27,902 nucleotides of DNA, taken from CADCTM01 sp049671305. Its GTDB lineage: Bacteria; Cyanobacteriota; Cyanobacteriia; Cyanobacteriales; Coleofasciculaceae. Shown here piece after piece: positions 8,090-15,510 of this stretch. Below the pieces are notes generated by a model. The model saw only the letters and a program-made list of their open reading frames with translations. It did no database searches and had not been told where the DNA came from. The position numbers were made by a program, and so were the translations under genes. Positions within the stretch are counted from its first letter, which is position 1. Each line of letters begins with the position of its first letter. The DNA lies in contig JBATUR010000006.1 of NCBI GenBank assembly GCA_049671305.1, positions 1 to 27,902 on the forward strand. The letters are read 5' to 3'.

Positions 8090-9010
8090 GTGTCAGCACA
8101 ATTATTAGTAAGGGCTATTTCTATGGCGGTTCGTAAGGACACGATTTTTGAGCGTTTTTTGTCGCCGATTATCCGTAGTTTCATTGATGAGAAGAAATTG
8201 CGGCAGTTTTATGAAAGCATTGATTGGCAAACCGAAGGCGATCGCTTCCGACAACCAGATTTAGTCTATCCTCACTACTACAGTAGCCAAAATTTCCACG
8301 GCATCGAGGGCGGATATCTCAACAGCGGCGCCTCGGTTTCCTACGATCCCATTACCCAATACGTCTTACCACCCAACGAAACCTGGGTGCGTCAAGGCTT
8401 AATCGACAGCATCAAAGGCACACCGCGACACATCCTCGACTTGGGTTGTGGCACAGGTTCCACTACACTAATGTTAAAGCAAGCTTTTCCCCAAGCTCAA
8501 GTTACAGGCTTAGACTTATCACCTTATATGCTAGTGATGTCTGACCACAAAGCCACAAATGCAGAGTTAAATATACAGTGGCGTCATGGCAACGCTGAAG
8601 CAACTGGTTTGCCGGATGCCTCATTTGACTTGGTGACGGCATCATTATTATTTCACGAAACGCCGCCGAAAGTTAGTCAGTCGATTTTGCGTGAATGCTT
8701 CCGCTTACTGACACCAGGAGGCGAAGTCTTAATTTTAGACGGCAACCAAAAAACAATCCGCCAAGTCGATTGGCTTACAGAAGTTTTTGAAGAACCGTAC
8801 ATTAAGGATTATGCTGCAGGTAGTGTAGATGCTTGGATGGGTGCGGTAGGCTTTGAAGCAGTGCAAACCAAGGATTTATTTTTGATCCATCAGGTAACGC
8901 ATGGTATGAAGCCAATTCCAGTTTATGATCATCCAGCTTCCCAACAAGTGCCAACCAACACTACACTAGATGATTTTGATTCAGAGGGCATTCCCGCCCC
9001 AGCTTTTTAG
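8090..9010 (+). CDS. Class I SAM-dependent methyltransferase
   Basis: A 306-residue soluble protein with a Rossmann methyltransferase domain at about residues 110-250. Motif I is ILDLGCGTGSTTLML, followed by the acidic end of strand 2 (VTGLDLSP), then GNAEATGLPDASFDLVTASLLFHE and the post-III strand LLTPGGEVLILDG. The N-terminal 100 residues, rich in Tyr and Phe, probably shape the substrate site. The substrate is unknown. The GTG at 8090 gives the longest form but has no ribosome binding site. The ATG at 8123, with GTAAGGG at 8108-8114, is a good alternative start and would remove 11 residues. The HAD gene begins 10 bases after the stop, so the two are probably one operon. It lacks the cysteine signature expected of the arsenite methyltransferase ArsM. 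Confidence 0.85.
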   Translation: MSAQLLVRAISMAVRKDTIFERFLSPIIRSFIDEKKLRQFYESIDWQTEGDRFRQPDLVYPHYYSSQNFHGIEGGYLNSGASVSYDPITQYVLPPNETWVRQGLIDSIKGTPRHILDLGCGTGSTTLMLKQAFPQAQVTGLDLSPYMLVMSDHKATNAELNIQWRHGNAEATGLPDASFDLVTASLLFHETPPKVSQSILRECFRLLTPGGEVLILDGNQKTIRQVDWLTEVFEEPYIKDYAAGSVDAWMGAVGFEAVQTKDLFLIHQVTHGMKPIPVYDHPASQQVPTNTTLDDFDSEGIPAPAF

Positions 9011-9019
9011 TGTAACGGC

Positions 9020-9739
9020 ATGACTTTAAAGGCAGTTTTGTTTGATTTTAACGGCGTCATTATTAAAGATGAAGCGATACACCAGCAGTTAATCGAAGAA
9101 ATTCTGATTGCGGAAAATTTGCGCCCTTCTCCTCAAGAGTATCGCGAGATTTGCTTGGGGAGAAGCGATCGCGTTTGTATCACCGATTTGCTCAAACGTC
9201 GCGGTAGGATAGTGACGGAAACTTACCTAGATCAACTACTCGCGCGTAAAGCCGAAGCTTATCAACGGGAGTTGGAGAAGCTGGAAAAGTTGCCTCTATA
9301 TCCGGGTTTGGAAGATTTAATTGCTCAAATTAGTGTTGCGAAACTGCCGATGGGTGTAGTCACTGGCGCTTTGCGTTGTGAGGTAGAATTGGTACTTAAC
9401 CGCGCTAATCTGGGTCAATACTTTGGCGTTATTGTGGCGGGGGATGAGGTTAATGTTAGTAAGCCTGAGCCTGATGGTTATTTACTAGCAGTAGAAAGGC
9501 TAAATCAAATATATCCTGAACTTAATGCCGAGGCTGTAGATTGTTTAGCGATAGAAGACACACCAGCGGGAATTGAAGCGGCGAAACGTGCCGGAATGCA
9601 GGTAGTAGGAGTGGCGAATACTTACCCATTTCATATGCTACAACGCCTTGCTAGTTGGACTGTGGATTATTTGCAAGATTTAGAATTAGAACGAGTGCAG
9701 CAGGTTTATGCTCGTAGCCCAGCAGTTGAGAAATGCTAG
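9020..9739 (+). CDS. HAD-superfamily hydrolase, beta-phosphoglucomutase-like subfamily
   Basis: The 239-residue protein has the HAD core with a helical cap. Motif I is LFDFNGVI, with the nucleophile Asp9. Motif II is the Thr in VVTGAL, motif III the Lys in VSKPEPDGY, and motif IV the Asp in IEDTPAGIEAAKRAG. The second residue after the nucleophile, normally an Asp serving as general acid/base in phosphatases and phosphomutases of this group, is Asn11. That may slow or change the chemistry. The substrate cannot be read; sugar phosphates are usual for the subfamily. It starts 10 bases after the methyltransferase gene, which suggests translation from one mRNA. No proper Shine-Dalgarno is visible. 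The tRNA-Ala gene follows 35 bases downstream. Confidence 0.88.
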   Translation: MTLKAVLFDFNGVIIKDEAIHQQLIEEILIAENLRPSPQEYREICLGRSDRVCITDLLKRRGRIVTETYLDQLLARKAEAYQRELEKLEKLPLYPGLEDLIAQISVAKLPMGVVTGALRCEVELVLNRANLGQYFGVIVAGDEVNVSKPEPDGYLLAVERLNQIYPELNAEAVDCLAIEDTPAGIEAAKRAGMQVVGVANTYPFHMLQRLASWTVDYLQDLELERVQQVYARSPAVEKC

Positions 9740-9774
9740 AATCTAATTTGTGGATTTTAGAGTCCATTAATGTT

Positions 9775-9847
9775 GGGGAATTAGCTCAGTTGGTAGAGTG
9801 CTGCGATCGCACCGCAGAGGTCAGGGATTCGATCTCCCTATTCTCCA
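9775..9847 (+). tRNA. tRNA-Ala (anticodon CGC)
   Basis: A complete cloverleaf of 73 bases can be folded by hand. The acceptor arm is GGGGAAT with ATTCTCC, including G3-U70, the alanine identity pair. The D arm is GCTC/GAGT around AGTTGGTA. The anticodon arm is CTGCG/CGCAG around the loop ATCGCAC, giving anticodon CGC, which reads the Ala codon GCG. The variable loop is AGGTC, and the T arm AGGGA/TCCCT encloses TTCGATC. The discriminator base is A73, and TTA follows, so CCA is not encoded. A HIP1 octamer GCGATCGC spans the anticodon stem and loop. Confidence 0.95.
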
Positions 9848-9955
9848 TTAGTGTCCCCAAGAGGATATAAGTTAATCGTAAAGTCTTTCCTTTGCTACAT
9901 ACGCAAAGTCCATGTGGGCTGACTTGATTTTCAACCTAGATAGGCTGGTTTTGTT

Positions 9956-11155
9956 CTACATAAACCAACTACACTGCTTGCAACGCGATATAAGGGCGTC
10001 TTTGTCAGGCAAGTCAAATTGATTTTTGGGGAGGTGTTTTATTGAATTATTGTGCAGTTCACCATAAGAGGTGCGCCGTAAGCTAGGTGCAACGTGTAGA
10101 ATTAGACTCTTTCTATCATCTGGATAGCGATGACCTGGAGCAATAGCAATTAGGTTTAGGTCAAAAAGTGTGTGTATATCAGCTCGCAAGAGCAACCCAT
10201 TGTAAATAGTATTATCTTCAGTCTCACAGTAAGGGATGATATGAGCAGCTTCTAGGGCTTCTTCGGCGTCGCAGCCAGTAATAGCACAGCAATAGCCGTA
10301 AGCCTCAAGTAAATCTTTACGAAACTTTGGCTGTCCTCGTCTTTGAGCGATAGACCGTGAAACTCGCTCTCTTGCTTCCTCTCGACTTTTTGGGGTGAAG
10401 TCCCCTTCAGTATCCAGATGTTCACCTATAGATTCAAGCTCCTCATTTTCGGGAGCCACTGTATAGTTAATTGAGTCTTGATTATTTTGCTTGTACTCTA
10501 AAGCAACGATTGTTTTAAGAGTTTTTTGTTCTATTTCACACATCCCTAAGCGAGAGAAAAAGCTTTTAAGAACAGGAATTTCACGCTCTTTATAGTGAGT
10601 GAATAATGCTGCATCTACCCCAAGTGAGTCTCCTGTGCCATGCACTCGTACTCTTGAATTCAAGCCTTTGAGTCCATCTAATCCAGGTTTCCAAACTACT
10701 TCAAAGCTTAAGGGAAGTATTAATAAACCCCAACGAGGAAAATGCCCATGAGGAATTTCTTGCAAGTCTAGAGTTATTTGATTATCAGTAAGCCAGCCTT
10801 CTTCAGGAAGCCACCATTTTAGGTAACCAGCAACTAGTGCAGTAAAGGTAGAGAAGCTTGCTTTAGCCTGCCTTACCTGACAAATTACATTCCATAGCCT
10901 ATTTTGATAACTAAAACCAAACTTCCCATCACTGTAATACTGCCATAATAAGTCGATTGTGCATAAATCTGTGCAAGGAAATTTCTCAATATCTTCAATT
11001 CTTAAGGATTCATAATCTCTCTTATTTTTGCCACTAATCGTTAAGATTAGTTTTGTTGTTTCAGCATCAGCTCCTAGCCAATCCCTTTTAACTAACAAGT
11101 CGCGTAGTTGCGTGTAATCTGCATCAACTTCAGATAAAAGTTGAATTTCAACCAT
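9956..11155 (-). CDS. GUN4 domain-HNH endonuclease fusion protein
   Basis: A 399-residue protein of two recognisable parts. Residues about 8-145 match the GUN4 fold: LRDLLVKRDWLGADAETTK, then EDIEKFPCTDLCTIDLLW, the Gly-Phe-rich KFGFSYQNRLW, and a late GHFP block. GUN4 proteins bind protoporphyrin IX and Mg-porphyrins and activate Mg-chelatase; cyanobacteria also carry GUN4 domains fused to other modules. Residues about 270-345 form an HNH nuclease domain of the HNH_2 type: a Cys-containing AYGYCCAITGC, His305 in EAAHIIPY, Asn319 in YNGLLLR, and His328 in ADIHTLFD. The middle (145-265) is unassigned. GAGTAGG lies 8-9 bases before the ATG at 11155. A 45-residue ORF lies 72 bases upstream on the same strand. 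A tetrapyrrole-gated nuclease, perhaps for defence, is my inference; the domain calls are from sequence. Confidence 0.82.
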   Translation of the reverse strand: MVEIQLLSEVDADYTQLRDLLVKRDWLGADAETTKLILTISGKNKRDYESLRIEDIEKFPCTDLCTIDLLWQYYSDGKFGFSYQNRLWNVICQVRQAKASFSTFTALVAGYLKWWLPEEGWLTDNQITLDLQEIPHGHFPRWGLLILPLSFEVVWKPGLDGLKGLNSRVRVHGTGDSLGVDAALFTHYKEREIPVLKSFFSRLGMCEIEQKTLKTIVALEYKQNNQDSINYTVAPENEELESIGEHLDTEGDFTPKSREEARERVSRSIAQRRGQPKFRKDLLEAYGYCCAITGCDAEEALEAAHIIPYCETEDNTIYNGLLLRADIHTLFDLNLIAIAPGHRYPDDRKSLILHVAPSLRRTSYGELHNNSIKHLPKNQFDLPDKDALISRCKQCSWFM

Positions 11156-11227
11156 AGTATATACCTACTCTATCTATAGATTACCGTTGATATTAGAAGA
11201 TTGTCCAACTGAACTCAGTCAACAAAA

Positions 11228-11365
11228 TCAATCCGCAATTGCCGTATTAACTTCATTTATCAGCGTTTCTATTTCGCCTAAAAAAACCTTTTTCACCTTA
11301 CCACCAGCTCGTTCAAAAATCAGCACATACTCAGAATCATCCATCTCAATGGTAAGATTCTGCAC
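11228..11365 (-). CDS. Small hypothetical protein upstream of the GUN4-HNH gene
   Basis: This 45-codon frame starts with GTG at 11365 (or ATG at 11344 for 38 residues) and ends with TGA at 11228-11230. The peptide (V/M)QNLTIEMDDSEYVLIFE... alternates hydrophobic and acidic residues like a beta hairpin, then continues with GGKVKKVFLGEI and a helical tail ending NTAIAD. Its composition looks like a real soluble protein, whereas the frame on the opposite strand looks random. A weak AGAAG lies about eight bases before the GTG. It sits 72 bases upstream of, and in line with, the GUN4-HNH gene, so the two may form a unit. I recognise no family. It could be a genuine small partner protein or a gene remnant. 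Confidence 0.45.
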   Translation of the reverse strand: MQNLTIEMDDSEYVLIFERAGGKVKKVFLGEIETLINEVNTAIAD

Positions 11366-11575
11366 TCAAATATCTTCTATGTAACCAAAGCATTTTAGCT
11401 ACTTAAGCAGTGTTAGGGGCGGTTGGAGCCGCAACGTTAGAGTGATATCATTTCCAAAAAGAAGCCTGGCAACTCCTTGGCAACGCAAGTCGCTACAAAA
11501 CATCTCTCTAACGATCAATTTAGCAAACCCGGAATTTAGAGTAAATTATTCCTAAAGCATTACCCCAAAAATCAA

Positions 11576-12169
11576 ATGGACGCTAACTTGCCGCAAAATG
11601 TCCAACCCACGCCACCATTTAACGAAACCAACGACGAAACACCAGATATTGGCGGCGGTTTACCTGTAATTGCCTACTGGGCGAAGCATAGCTTATCTCC
11701 AGAAGGACCGAAACTCTGGAAAACCTTGTTTCACAACAGCGCCTGCTTATCTTGCTCTTGGGGGACGGGAGGGCAAAAAGGCGGCTTTACTAATGAGGAA
11801 GGCGAAAAACTGCAGCGTTGCATGAAGAGTGTTGAGGCAATTTCTGCGGAAATAAAACCAGCTATTGCTAATCATTTTTTTGGACAACATTCTATTAATT
11901 CACTGGCGCAATTAACTTCTTTGGAAGCAGACAGGTTGGGGCGGCTAAGTTTTCCAGTTATCCTACGTGCGGGTAATTCTCATTATGAGCGTATTAGTTG
12001 GGATGAGATTTATGATATTGCTACTTCTGCATTTAAAAAACAACCTGAACGTGTTGCCTCGTATAGTTCCGGGCGTTCTTCTAATGAAGCGGCATTTTTG
12101 TTGCAGTTGATGATGCGATCGCTTTTTCTTGGGTGTAAGGGTGAGCGCCTTTTCTCTTGCAATGCTTAG
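11576..12169 (+). pseudogene. Truncated FdhF/YdeP-family molybdopterin oxidoreductase
   Basis: The first 180 or so residues follow the N-terminus of FdhF/YdeP-type oxidoreductases: GGGLPVIAYWAKHSLSPEGP, then the conserved ACLSCSWGTGGQKGGFTNEEG, LQRCMKSVEAI, and VASYSSGRSSNEAAFLLQLMMR. Full-length members are about 740 residues and bind a molybdopterin cofactor and an iron-sulfur cluster. Here homology ends at about base 12117, exactly at a HIP1 octamer, and the frame runs 17 further unrelated residues to a stop. Nearly three quarters of the protein, including the cofactor-binding domains, is missing and is not found further downstream. The fragment cannot be an active oxidoreductase. The ATG at 11576 has no clear ribosome binding site. 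A deletion is the likeliest cause, since the 3' part is replaced by repeat-rich sequence. Confidence 0.85.
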
Positions 12170-12171
12170 GT

Positions 12172-12234
12172 GATCGCCTTTCACCCCATAATCAAGCCCT
12201 ATACTAACGGTGTCTGAATTGGGAAAAGGCGATC
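12172..12234. repeat. Inverted repeat with HIP1-like cores
   Basis: GATCGCCTTT (12172-12181) and AAAGGCGATC (12225-12234) are perfect 10-bp inverted copies. Related pieces lie just upstream: GCGATCGCTTTTTC at 12118 and GAGCGCCTTTTC near 12143. This resembles the small palindromic, HIP1-containing repeats often found between cyanobacterial genes. It begins where the FdhF pseudogene loses homology. Confidence 0.5.
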
Positions 12235-12256
12235 CTTCATCCCAAAACCACATATT

Positions 12257-12284
12257 GTAAGGGCGCATGGCTGTACGCCCCTAC
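12257..12284. repeat. Small GTAGGGGCG-type inverted repeat
   Basis: GTAAGGGCG (12257-12265) and CGCCCCTAC (12276-12284) are inverted copies with one mismatch and a ten-base loop. The GTAGGGGCG palindrome is a familiar short intergenic repeat in cyanobacteria. It could fold as a hairpin but has no T run. No other function is evident. Confidence 0.5.
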
Positions 12285-12396
12285 CCAAAGACCCAAGTCA
12301 CAATTATAAAGTTTCGTTACAACAATTTAATTCTGCATAAAATCCTCGTTCCTAGCCAGAGAAAGATGTAGAAGCAACAATCATTGATTTAATTCC

Positions 12397-13890
12397 GTGC
12401 ATCACCAAACTATGAACCTTGAGTATCACTCAGAGCAAGACAACTTAAAAGACTGGATTTGTCCCGATATTCGCACCTATTGGCAACTGGCAAAACTACG
12501 AGATTCCAATCAAATTATCCTTCAATCAACACAACATAATCGTCAATTTCGCTTCTCAATTACGGAAGGTTATGCCCTTCAATATTTTACAGGTGAATTA
12601 ACTACTGAACAAATTCAAACTTGTTGCCAACAACAATTTCAAGATGCCATTTATCACAACCTGACTCTCTCTAATAACTTAGTTATAGAACTACTCCAAA
12701 AGCTGATTGCTCTCGGTATTTTAGCAATTCCAGATGTAGAACCCAATCTCATATCAGCAAGTAACAACTTACCCCAACTCAAAGCTTGTGTGCAATGGAT
12801 TAAGCACCCCGATGATTACTGGATTCTCCGCAACCCTGAAGATGTCACTTTTTTACAAGTCAGTGATTTAGATAAGTCAATAATTGAACAACTTGGTAAA
12901 TTACCAATACCAATTATTCTCCAGCATCACCACACAAGTCGGGAACAATTGCAATATCTATTACAAATATTAACAGCAACGGCAATGTTTGAAGGCACAA
13001 AACTACCCCAACCACCTAAACATAAATTAAATCCACTACAATTACTATCATTCAAAGTTCCCCTCTTCAATCCTGACTCTTGGTTATCAAAACACGTTAA
13101 TAGCTTAGGTTGGATTTGGACAAAACCATTTTGTTTATTAATTTGCTTTTTTCTTGCCTTGTCAATTGCTATTAGCATCAATCAATCTCAGGAAATCTTC
13201 CTCGCTGGTCAACAAATCTGGGCAAATCAAGGAAGTAGTGTCATCCTTCCTTTTGCCTTATTAATGCTATTAGTAGTCTCTCTTCATGAACTTGGTCATG
13301 CTTTTACACTCAAACATTATGGCGGAATTGTTCCTGAAATTGGGCTATTATTCATGTGCTTAATGCCTGGTTGTTACACTAATACCAGCGATTCTTATTG
13401 CTTAGTAAAGCGCCGACAACGCACTTTAGTTGTTGCTGCAGGTGTGCTGGTGCAGTTTATTATTTGGGCAATTGCACTTTGGATGTGGAACTTATCTAAC
13501 CCTGACACTTGGTTGCATACCACTAGTTACTTATTAATGGTAGCGGCACTGTTCACTGTGGCATTAAACCTCAATCCGATGAGTAAGTTTGATGGCTATT
13601 ACTTGGCGGTTGCTGTTAGTGGAATAAATAATTTACGCTCACGCTCTTTCCAATTTTACAGCAATCTGTTACGACTTAAACCTAGTACAGAGCAAATAAA
13701 AGATCGCTTAATATTAGCAGTATATGCCCCTTTTAGCTTCTTTTATATCTTATTCGTTTTTAGTCATCTTTGGCTGGGATTAGGAGGTTGGTTACTTGCC
13801 AATATTCCCATGACAGCTTTGACTGTTCTAATTTTGTGGGCAATTTATTTCTACTTTCCTCAAGGTAACAAGACTAAACCTCTTACCTGA
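12397..13890 (+). CDS. M50-family membrane zinc metalloprotease
   Basis: A 497-residue protein. The N-terminal 210 residues are soluble and have a PqqD-like or winged-helix look (FRFSITEGYALQYFTGELTTEQI). The rest is a membrane domain with about six segments (245-262, 282-305, 340-365, 375-393, 425-460, 463-490). The zinc motif HELGH is at 297-301 and the third ligand is in NPMSKFDG (Asp399), so the site is complete. This places it with site-2-protease-like peptidases of the putative peptide zinc metalloprotease type. The start is uncertain: GTG at 12397, or ATG at 12412 five codons later, neither with a Shine-Dalgarno. An HlyD-type gene follows 127 bases downstream in the same direction. Such pairs are thought to act in peptide maturation or export; the substrate is unknown. 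Confidence 0.85.
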   Translation: MHHQTMNLEYHSEQDNLKDWICPDIRTYWQLAKLRDSNQIILQSTQHNRQFRFSITEGYALQYFTGELTTEQIQTCCQQQFQDAIYHNLTLSNNLVIELLQKLIALGILAIPDVEPNLISASNNLPQLKACVQWIKHPDDYWILRNPEDVTFLQVSDLDKSIIEQLGKLPIPIILQHHHTSREQLQYLLQILTATAMFEGTKLPQPPKHKLNPLQLLSFKVPLFNPDSWLSKHVNSLGWIWTKPFCLLICFFLALSIAISINQSQEIFLAGQQIWANQGSSVILPFALLMLLVVSLHELGHAFTLKHYGGIVPEIGLLFMCLMPGCYTNTSDSYCLVKRRQRTLVVAAGVLVQFIIWAIALWMWNLSNPDTWLHTTSYLLMVAALFTVALNLNPMSKFDGYYLAVAVSGINNLRSRSFQFYSNLLRLKPSTEQIKDRLILAVYAPFSFFYILFVFSHLWLGLGGWLLANIPMTALTVLILWAIYFYFPQGNKTKPLT

Positions 13891-14017
13891 ATCAATTTTT
13901 GTTGTGAATTTCCAATCACCCATAAAGTCTAATAACTAATCATCTAGAAAATCTTCTAATAACTGAAATTTTAGACTTTAATATTTTCAACTACAAACCA
14001 CTACCCCAATTAAATCC

Positions 14018-15409
14018 ATGACATCCTCTAATCATTCTAATACCAACTCTTCAAATCATCGCCCTACTTTACAAGTTGTACCTCCTATTGTAGCAAAACC
14101 CACTCAATTACCTAATACATCAACACCTGAAATAAACCCTAATGTCACAACCAAGTCATCTGGTTTTTCGCTACTACGTCCATTATTGATGATTGGAGTA
14201 ATTGCTGGTGTTGGCGCTTTGGGATTTATGCCTGTTTCTACTTCAGTTAATGGCAATGCTGAAGTCACATCTACAGAGAAAGCTCGTCAAAGTGTTACTA
14301 TGCCAACATCAGGTAGAATAGAACTTAGTGTAATTTCCAATGATACAGTAAAAGCAGGTCAAATTTTTGGACGAGTTAAGAGTGAAGAAGTTGATAAAAA
14401 TATTGCTGAAAGTACAAGAATTGCTGACCAATTTCAACAGGATACAGATTTAACTCAATCACAAATTAGTATTGCTGAATCTAATTTAAAAGAAGCTTTA
14501 GCTAAACAGGAAGCAAGTCGTCAAAACACTTCTTTTGTGCAGCAGCAATTGAATCAAGGTAATTCTCTACCTCAAATACAAGATTTACAAAGTCAGCAAG
14601 ATAGTATCGGAAGTGAAATTTTTGCTTTAGAAAGTAACTTTAATTTGATTAAGGATCGTCTTAATCTTTATCAAGAAGCCTTCAAATCAGGTGGAATTTC
14701 TCATGATAAAATGAAAGACTTGGAACTACAAAAAACTAGTTTATCGCAGCAAATTCAAGGAAAACAATCTTTAATTAGATCTAAAGCTGCTCAAATAGAG
14801 TCAGTTAAACAAAATCTGCAACAAGATATAATTCAAAAACAAGCAGAGGAAAATCAAATTGTAGCAGCAGTACAGTCAGCAAAACAGCAAATAGAACAAG
14901 TTAAGGCTAATGTTTTAATTAAGCAAAAAGTAGCTAATAAAAGAGCTGTAGAACTTAAGAAAGTTCAAAAGCGAGCAGAGGCTTCAGAATTACGCGCCCC
15001 CATAAGTGGAACTGTAATTACACAAAATTTAGATAAGAAAAACAACCAATATGCACAACTAGGTAGCCCAATTTTAGAGATTGTAGATTTGACAAAACCG
15101 ATGCTGTCAGTTCAGGTTAAGCCAGAAGATATACATCTTGTTCGTAAAGGACAAATTGTAACATTCCGACCACAGGGACGGGGATTATTAAGTTATACAG
15201 GAACTGTGGAAAAGATTAGTCCTGTAGCTTCTTCTGAGGGATCACAACACCCACCAATGTTTACGGTAGATGTAACTTTAAATTCAACCGATAATTTGTC
15301 GTTGCAAGGATTACCTGGTCATGCTCATATTGAAGTTGATTCTGTTTTGTTATACCAAAAGCTACAACGAGAGTTTGAGAAGTTAGTACCGATTCACAAG
15401 TTCTTTTAG
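14018..15409 (+). CDS. HlyD-type membrane fusion (periplasmic adaptor) protein
   Basis: The 463-residue protein has a Ser/Asn/Thr-rich cytoplasmic leader, a single transmembrane helix (about 54-72), and then the adaptor layout. The first half of a lipoyl domain lies at 85-122, followed by a long coiled-coil hairpin (125-315, rich in Gln, Lys and Glu). The second lipoyl half begins at LRAPISGTV (about 326), and a beta-barrel region (365-445) contains VKPEDIHLVRKGQ. It should bridge the inner membrane to the outer membrane or periplasm as part of a type I-like exporter. Its partner in the window is the M50 protease just upstream, in the same direction. No ABC transporter and no TolC gene is adjacent. 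The ATG at 14018 fits the leader. The family call is good; the exported substrate is unknown. Confidence 0.87.
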   Translation: MTSSNHSNTNSSNHRPTLQVVPPIVAKPTQLPNTSTPEINPNVTTKSSGFSLLRPLLMIGVIAGVGALGFMPVSTSVNGNAEVTSTEKARQSVTMPTSGRIELSVISNDTVKAGQIFGRVKSEEVDKNIAESTRIADQFQQDTDLTQSQISIAESNLKEALAKQEASRQNTSFVQQQLNQGNSLPQIQDLQSQQDSIGSEIFALESNFNLIKDRLNLYQEAFKSGGISHDKMKDLELQKTSLSQQIQGKQSLIRSKAAQIESVKQNLQQDIIQKQAEENQIVAAVQSAKQQIEQVKANVLIKQKVANKRAVELKKVQKRAEASELRAPISGTVITQNLDKKNNQYAQLGSPILEIVDLTKPMLSVQVKPEDIHLVRKGQIVTFRPQGRGLLSYTGTVEKISPVASSEGSQHPPMFTVDVTLNSTDNLSLQGLPGHAHIEVDSVLLYQKLQREFEKLVPIHKFF

Positions 15410-15510
15410 GTGCTATATTTTAGGTAATCCTGTAGTGTTATTTTCCCTGAATACCGCAAGATTACTCAGGATATCTCAATTGCTAACAGAAGAGGGATAA
15501 GCCTCATTAC

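Noticed and set aside
8090..9010. Methyltransferase considered as ArsM, the partner of ArsS
   Set aside because: The conserved cysteines needed for arsenite methylation are absent, and the gene is 6.7 kb from arsS, linked instead to an HAD gene.
9900..9955. Possible terminator hairpin (AACC...GGTT followed by TTG) downstream of the GUN4-HNH gene or tRNA
   Set aside because: The stem is short and ambiguous and the T run is broken.
11187..11384. Plus-strand 65-codon ORF opposite the small minus-strand ORF
   Set aside because: Its composition (many Ser, Thr, Phe and Cys, no coherent pattern) looks like an antisense shadow; the minus-strand frame at 11228-11365 is more protein-like.
11963..12268. 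Minus-strand 101-codon ORF across the FdhF pseudogene and repeats
   Set aside because: Half of it is antisense to the clear FdhF homology and the rest is repeat sequence; no ribosome binding site and no family pattern.
15427..15482. ATCCTG/CAGGAT inverted repeat between hlyD-type and rppB genes as a bidirectional terminator
   Set aside because: Only six pairs with a 44-base loop and no T run; too weak to call.
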